Part shown: positions 60,811 through 64,000 of the stretch, piece after piece
Layout: each line of letters opens with the position of its first letter
How positions within the stretch are numbered: the first letter of the stretch is position 1
NCBI GenBank assembly: GCA_028279655.1
Contig: JANQNH010000004.1
Coordinates: 115,365-179,364, forward strand
Direction of reading: 5' to 3'
Source: Candidatus Nanoarchaeia archaeon
GTDB lineage: Archaea; Nanobdellota; Nanobdellia; Woesearchaeales; JACPBV01
DNA: 64,000 nucleotides
The notes under the pieces: generated by a model
The model's database searches: none
Told to the model about the DNA's origin: nothing
What the model saw: the letters and a program-made list of their open reading frames with translations, nothing else
Made by a program: the position numbers and the translations under genes

Positions 60811-61180
60811 ATTGTTCCCTTAATTCTCCAACATAATCCATGTTACCAGCAGATCCCATATGCTGGGCAAGCTTTAAATAATCTTCTTTATCCTTGAACT
60901 CAATACTTTCTTCTGAAAAACATTTTTTAAACTCAATATACTTGTTAGCAGCATCACTTACCTTATCTTTATCCATCAATTCAGGTATATCCTTTTGATA
61001 ATCCTCTAATCTTACCCCTGTCTCTCTGCACCTCTCGTTCCAACCAAACAATTCAGCAAGTATCTTTCCTCCAGAATCAAATTGCGGCCATATTACTAGG
61101 AATGCTAACACTAAGCAGACTACTGCAATAGTTGCAGATACTACAAAAAAAGGGACTCCTCCTTTCTTTTTCCTCATCAT
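60800..61180 (-). CDS. Prepilin-like protein, 126 aa
   Basis: Starts MMRKKKGGVPFFVVSA, helix ~11-34, then ~90 outer residues, mostly helical. ERCRETGVRLEDYQ matches the part after the helix in the 685-aa protein (CKETGVTLKYYE). The start comes right after the stop of the 46-aa gene (TAAAATG), and its end overlaps the next start by 11 bp. Confidence 0.75.
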   Translation of the reverse strand: MMRKKKGGVPFFVVSATIAVVCLVLAFLVIWPQFDSGGKILAELFGWNERCRETGVRLEDYQKDIPELMDKDKVSDAANKYIEFKKCFSEESIEFKDKEDYLKLAQHMGSAGNMDYVGELREQYES

Positions 61181-61181
61181 T

Positions 61182-61322
61182 TTACCAAATCTTTAAAAGT
61201 TCTTTGAAGCTTTCCACCATGCCTTGTTCTGATCTTGAGAGCATAATCAAACCAAAAAACATGACAGCAAGAGCAAATATCAATCCCTTTAACCACCATG
61301 GAACTCCACCTTTCTTATTCAT
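61182..61322 (-). CDS. Very small prepilin-like protein, 46 aa
   Basis: MNKKGGVPWWLKG, then one helix (~12-28), then ~18 residues. It has the same KKGGVP start as its two neighbours and fits without gap between the 312-aa and the 126-aa genes. Probably a small membrane subunit of the same system. Confidence 0.75.
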   Translation of the reverse strand: MNKKGGVPWWLKGLIFALAVMFFGLIMLSRSEQGMVESFKELLKIW

Positions 61323-61330
61323 AAATATCC

Positions 61331-62269
61331 TCATTTAAGATCACCTCTCATGGGTAAATTTTCACAACCCAGACTTTTCAATGCCATTTCATCATTAGGC
61401 ACTAAAAATATGCTTGCATCCCAGTCAGCATCCCTATCACTTGCTGTTTTATATCCAACATATCCTCCAACTGCAACCCCTCCATAGCCTAAAACTAATA
61501 ATGCCAAAGAACCGCCGCCTGTGAAAGGAGCAAGAACCAAAGCCCTAGCCGCACCAACTGCACCGAAGACTGTAGTAACCACCCATTTTGGCCAATACCC
61601 CCTTTTCATATAAACAAAAACAGTCACATAATCATGATCAGTGTCTATGGCATATCTCGAAGCTTCTGCACTCTTAGTGATATCATCCACAATACTTACT
61701 CTTTCTTTACCTTCAAAAGCAGCCTTTAGTTCATCCCTTTGCTTCTCAAATACTTCATAATCAGTGCTAAATCCCATCAAGTATTCTCTTATTTTAACAT
61801 CCGTATCTCCCATTACATGTGTTACTCCAATATCCTCTAGGGTATTCTCGTTTTGAAAATTTACATATTCTCTGACTGAGATCTTCTGGCCTTTTTCCTC
61901 AAATATTATATAATGGCCATACCCGCAATGTACAGTTTCTCCTATATCTAAGGGAAACAAAGGGTCTCGACCTCTTCTCAAATCACTCCAATCATGAACC
62001 AAAGCCTTTGATGACTCCTTCAGTTCCTCTCCTTTCTTTACTTTTACCTTAATCTCTGGAAAGTTAAGTTTAGAAGGTACATCTAACCCCCTTATGTTAG
62101 CATTAACCTGATTCTTTACATTTTGTATCCTGATCTCTCTTATAGAACCCTCTTCCATTTTTCTGGTGAAATATGAGTATATCTGACTAAAAGATACAAT
62201 GATAGCCACAAGCAGGATCAATCCAATCAAGTATGCAGAGGGCGAACCTCCCTTTTTGTTTCTTTTCAT
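61331..62269 (-). CDS. Prepilin-like protein with extra C-terminal membrane segments, 312 aa
   Basis: MKRNKKGGSPSAYLIG, helix ~11-31, then an outer domain (~35-225) and a hydrophobic Gly/Ala-rich stretch (~230-275, ARALVLAPFTGGGSLALLVLGYGG), which is one or two helices or a pore-like region. End part NDEMALKSLGCENLPMRG. The 350-aa protein upstream has a similar layout, so they are likely distant paralogues. Starts one base after the upstream stop. Confidence 0.72.
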   Translation of the reverse strand: MKRNKKGGSPSAYLIGLILLVAIIVSFSQIYSYFTRKMEEGSIREIRIQNVKNQVNANIRGLDVPSKLNFPEIKVKVKKGEELKESSKALVHDWSDLRRGRDPLFPLDIGETVHCGYGHYIIFEEKGQKISVREYVNFQNENTLEDIGVTHVMGDTDVKIREYLMGFSTDYEVFEKQRDELKAAFEGKERVSIVDDITKSAEASRYAIDTDHDYVTVFVYMKRGYWPKWVVTTVFGAVGAARALVLAPFTGGGSLALLVLGYGGVAVGGYVGYKTASDRDADWDASIFLVPNDEMALKSLGCENLPMRGDLK

Positions 62270-62270
62270 A

Positions 62271-63323
62271 TTAGTTCACAATCCTAGAACAAATCGGAAT
62301 CTTCATATCTTTACCATCCATTTGTACATCCATCTCTATATCAAAAGCCTTTTGTGCAGGAACCAACTGTATGCCTCCAATGCCGTTGCAGTTTTTACAT
62401 TCCCTATATGCCTCAGAACCTGAATGCACAACCATATATATCCCTCCAACTCCGGCAGCTACCCCTATAACTCCACCAGCTGCAACGATCAAAGGAACAC
62501 CAACTACTGCCCCAAATCCTGTAGATGTGAGCACAAGCCCTGTGACAATTGCAGCACCCCCTATTATCATATTTCTGACAAGTTTGCCTTTGCCCTCCAT
62601 TTTGTACATCTGGATCATTATTGTGGTTTCAGGAACAACAGATAAGAATTCATTCCCCTTATCTATATTAGGTTTATTTTCCCCAACGTGAATCTCTTCT
62701 TTATAATCGATGGCCTCATCATTATATAGAAACTCCCAAATCTTCTTTCCATCCTCCATCTCTTCATTTTTTAGGTACTCTGTAACAGGCCCAATCCGAT
62801 ATTTATCGAAATTCTCCCTAGTCATAACATTTTTCCCATCCCTAACCTCAAAACCTTTGTTATACAACTCTATCATCTTCTTATCAAATTTGATAGTAGA
62901 GCAGATCATGCAATAACTCTCTCCACCATCATCCCAATTAGAAAAAGGATCTCTAGTCCCAGCACCAGCCATCTTCCAGCAGTCTACCATCTCATCTGCG
63001 ATGATTTTATGTGCTTTTTTCTGGTTTATCTCTCCATTTTCAACAACATCCTTATACCTAATCTCCAGATTACCTAACTTATCTCTTCGGCAGTTGGAAA
63101 GAGAGGTTTGCTGATGCCCTCTCGTAAATAGATTATCCTCATCAGGTAATAGCTTAGATAATGAAGCTTTGTTTATATCAAACTCACATGCCCTTTTCCT
63201 TGCATCTTTGCTCACTAGGTTGGCATATATAGTAACAACGCCAGCTAAAGTAAGTGTACTTGCCACTAGGATTATGTAAAGGACCAAGGTTCCTGTCTCA
63301 ATAGCACCTCTTTTCTTTTTCAT
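62271..63323 (-). CDS. Prepilin-like protein with extra C-terminal membrane segments, 350 aa
   Basis: MKKKRGAIETGTLVLY, helix ~12-34, an outer domain (~40-250) with cysteines (CMIC), then a Gly/Val-rich hydrophobic region (~250-300) and a C-terminal part with CKNC and FDIEMDVQMDG. It overlaps the 42-aa gene (ATGA). Same overall plan as the 312-aa protein that follows. Function unknown. Confidence 0.72.
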   Translation of the reverse strand: MKKKRGAIETGTLVLYIILVASTLTLAGVVTIYANLVSKDARKRACEFDINKASLSKLLPDEDNLFTRGHQQTSLSNCRRDKLGNLEIRYKDVVENGEINQKKAHKIIADEMVDCWKMAGAGTRDPFSNWDDGGESYCMICSTIKFDKKMIELYNKGFEVRDGKNVMTRENFDKYRIGPVTEYLKNEEMEDGKKIWEFLYNDEAIDYKEEIHVGENKPNIDKGNEFLSVVPETTIMIQMYKMEGKGKLVRNMIIGGAAIVTGLVLTSTGFGAVVGVPLIVAAGGVIGVAAGVGGIYMVVHSGSEAYRECKNCNGIGGIQLVPAQKAFDIEMDVQMDGKDMKIPICSRIVN

Positions 63324-63448
63324 GGTGATGGAAATAAATTAGGATAGATTACTGTAAACCACATAGTTAACAACAACAGAGCAACAATAAAAAATAACAG
63401 CATATAGCCCAATGTCTCTTTCTCAATCCCTTTTTTAAATAATTTCAT
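63320..63448 (-). CDS. Very small membrane protein, 42 aa
   Basis: MKLFKKGIEKETLGYM, then one helix (~14-35). The KKG and its Glu (E9 and E11) are like prepilin N-termini. ATGA overlap with the 350-aa gene, TATA at 63473-63480. First gene of the operon running to 58753 at least. Confidence 0.7.
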   Translation of the reverse strand: MKLFKKGIEKETLGYMLLFFIVALLLLTMWFTVIYPNLFPSP

Positions 63449-63472
63449 ATTCTCTAATCTAGGTAGTGTTCT

Positions 63473-63480
63473 ATTTAAAT
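63473..63480 (-). promoter_or_regulatory. TATA box of the 42-aa to 685-aa operon
   Basis: On the minus strand ATTTAAAT, about 28 nt before the ATG at 63448. Confidence 0.55.
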
Positions 63481-63495
63481 CTTTTTATATATGGA

Positions 63496-63639
63496 TCAAC
63501 CAAACGTTCTATTAATAACCATAAGGCCTATCGTCTCATCCAATATAATCAATTTAGTGACCAAATACCCCAACAACACCAATAGCCCAGCTAAGAAACC
63601 CAACTTCATTATGGTCTGAGCCTGTAAAAACATTGACAT
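63496..63639 (-). CDS. Very small membrane protein, 47 aa
   Basis: MSMFLQAQTIMKLG, one helix (~13-32), then ~15 residues. No KKG, so it is not a typical prepilin. TATA-like TTAATATA (63663-63670) is 27 nt upstream of the ATG, so leaderless expression is likely; Met3 is another start. Confidence 0.6.
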   Translation of the reverse strand: MSMFLQAQTIMKLGFLAGLLVLLGYLVTKLIILDETIGLMVINRTFG

Positions 63640-63703
63640 AATTACTTTACACCAATAAGAACTATATTAAGGTTTTGAAAAAAATAAGAAAAAAAAAGGA
63701 ACT

Positions 63704-64000
63704 CTATGTACAAGATCCATCGTTATTGCAAGTTTCTCCGTTCTCACAAGTTTCTCCTTGTGCACTGACACATTTACAACTGTCTACCTCCACTAATCCA
63801 GGGTCGCATATCTCACCCTCTGCCCCAACAGCTAACTTATTAAAATCTCCTGCCTTTTTTGTTGCTATGTCATCCTGTTCCTTAACTCCTGTTGTAAAAG
63901 TACCCATCCTTCCAGTAAATATCGCCCACAACACTATCAACACAATTAACACGATGGCAGCAATTATTATCGTATTCAAACTTAAACCTTGCCCTTTTTT
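63704..64000 (-). CDS. Prepilin-like protein, 5' end cut by the window edge
   Basis: The frame runs in from the right edge and reads KKGQGLSLNTIIIAAIVLIV, the class III signal and helix, then an outer part with six cysteines (CDPG, DSCKCVS, CENGETCNNDGSC). Only the first one or two codons are missing. The tail resembles the DNNxC repeats of the giant protein. Confidence 0.75.
   Translation of the reverse strand, partial: KKGQGLSLNTIIIAAIVLIVLIVLWAIFTGRMGTFTTGVKEQDDIATKKAGDFNKLAVGAEGEICDPGLVEVDSCKCVSAQGETCENGETCNNDGSCT

Noticed and set aside
1..64000. rRNA, tRNA, insertion sequences, prophage
   Set aside because: No matching sequence seen on either strand; the homing endonuclease and the small repeats are the only mobile-looking features.

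Overview
The window looks like a DPANN archaeon, most like Woesearchaeota/Pacearchaeota (inference from gene content, no phylogeny was run). Archaeal markers are RadA and RadB, replication protein A, ribosomal protein S2 of archaeal type, an MBF1-type factor with an N-terminal zinc ribbon, a TRAM-domain protein and TATA boxes 25-30 nt upstream of nearly leaderless starts. Many secreted proteins begin with a short K/R-K-G segment followed directly by one membrane helix, the prepilin-like (class III) signal that is abundant in DPANN genomes. I saw no rRNA, tRNA, CRISPR array or insertion sequence.

Layout. (1) 0.3-20.7 kb, plus strand: a small ribbon-helix-helix regulator overlaps the first of three very large cysteine- and aspartate-rich surface proteins (1880, 3577 and 938 aa), followed by a pilin-like protein and an MBF1-like factor. 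The 3577-aa protein carries about 44 MopE-type metal-binding repeats. (2) 20.7-24.6 kb, minus strand: three membrane glycosyltransferases. (3) 24.6-25.0 kb: two tandem copies of a ~98-bp repeat with inverted ends; two more copies lie at 38.9 and 42.8 kb. (4) 25.0-45.3 kb: radB, then scattered acyl-metabolism genes on both strands: biotin-dependent acyl-CoA carboxylase (carboxyltransferase, biotin carrier, biotin carboxylase), biotin ligase, thioesterase, FabZ-like dehydratase, two thiolases flanking a zinc-ribbon/DUF362 fusion, FabG-like reductase, acyl-CoA dehydrogenase with EtfB/EtfA, two PlsC-type acyltransferases and GpsA. (5) 45.3-52.4 kb, minus strand: S2, ThpR, TRAM protein, a GyrI-like protein, an HNH-like protein, a free-standing LAGLIDADG endonuclease, then radA, a small conserved protein, a DUF457 membrane protein and RPA. 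(6) 52.4-64.0 kb, minus strand: a run of 16 prepilin-like membrane-anchored proteins, four of them under 60 aa, with no assembly ATPase in view; it runs off the right edge.

How the genes may work together. Region 4 holds every chemical step of an acyl chain-elongation cycle (Claisen condensation by thiolases, FabG reduction, FabZ-like dehydration, enoyl reduction by acyl-CoA dehydrogenase/ETF), with no acyl carrier protein gene, followed by genes that in bacteria make sn-glycerol-3-phosphate and acylate it. That is the gene set for ester-linked, bacterial-type glycerolipids, unexpected in an archaeon, and is the most interesting system here; whether it runs toward synthesis or breakdown cannot be told from sequence. 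Regions 1, 2 and 6 describe an elaborate cell surface: calcium- or metal-binding giant adhesin-like proteins, glycan synthesis and many small pilin-like subunits. One cysteine-rich module is shared between regions 1 and 6.
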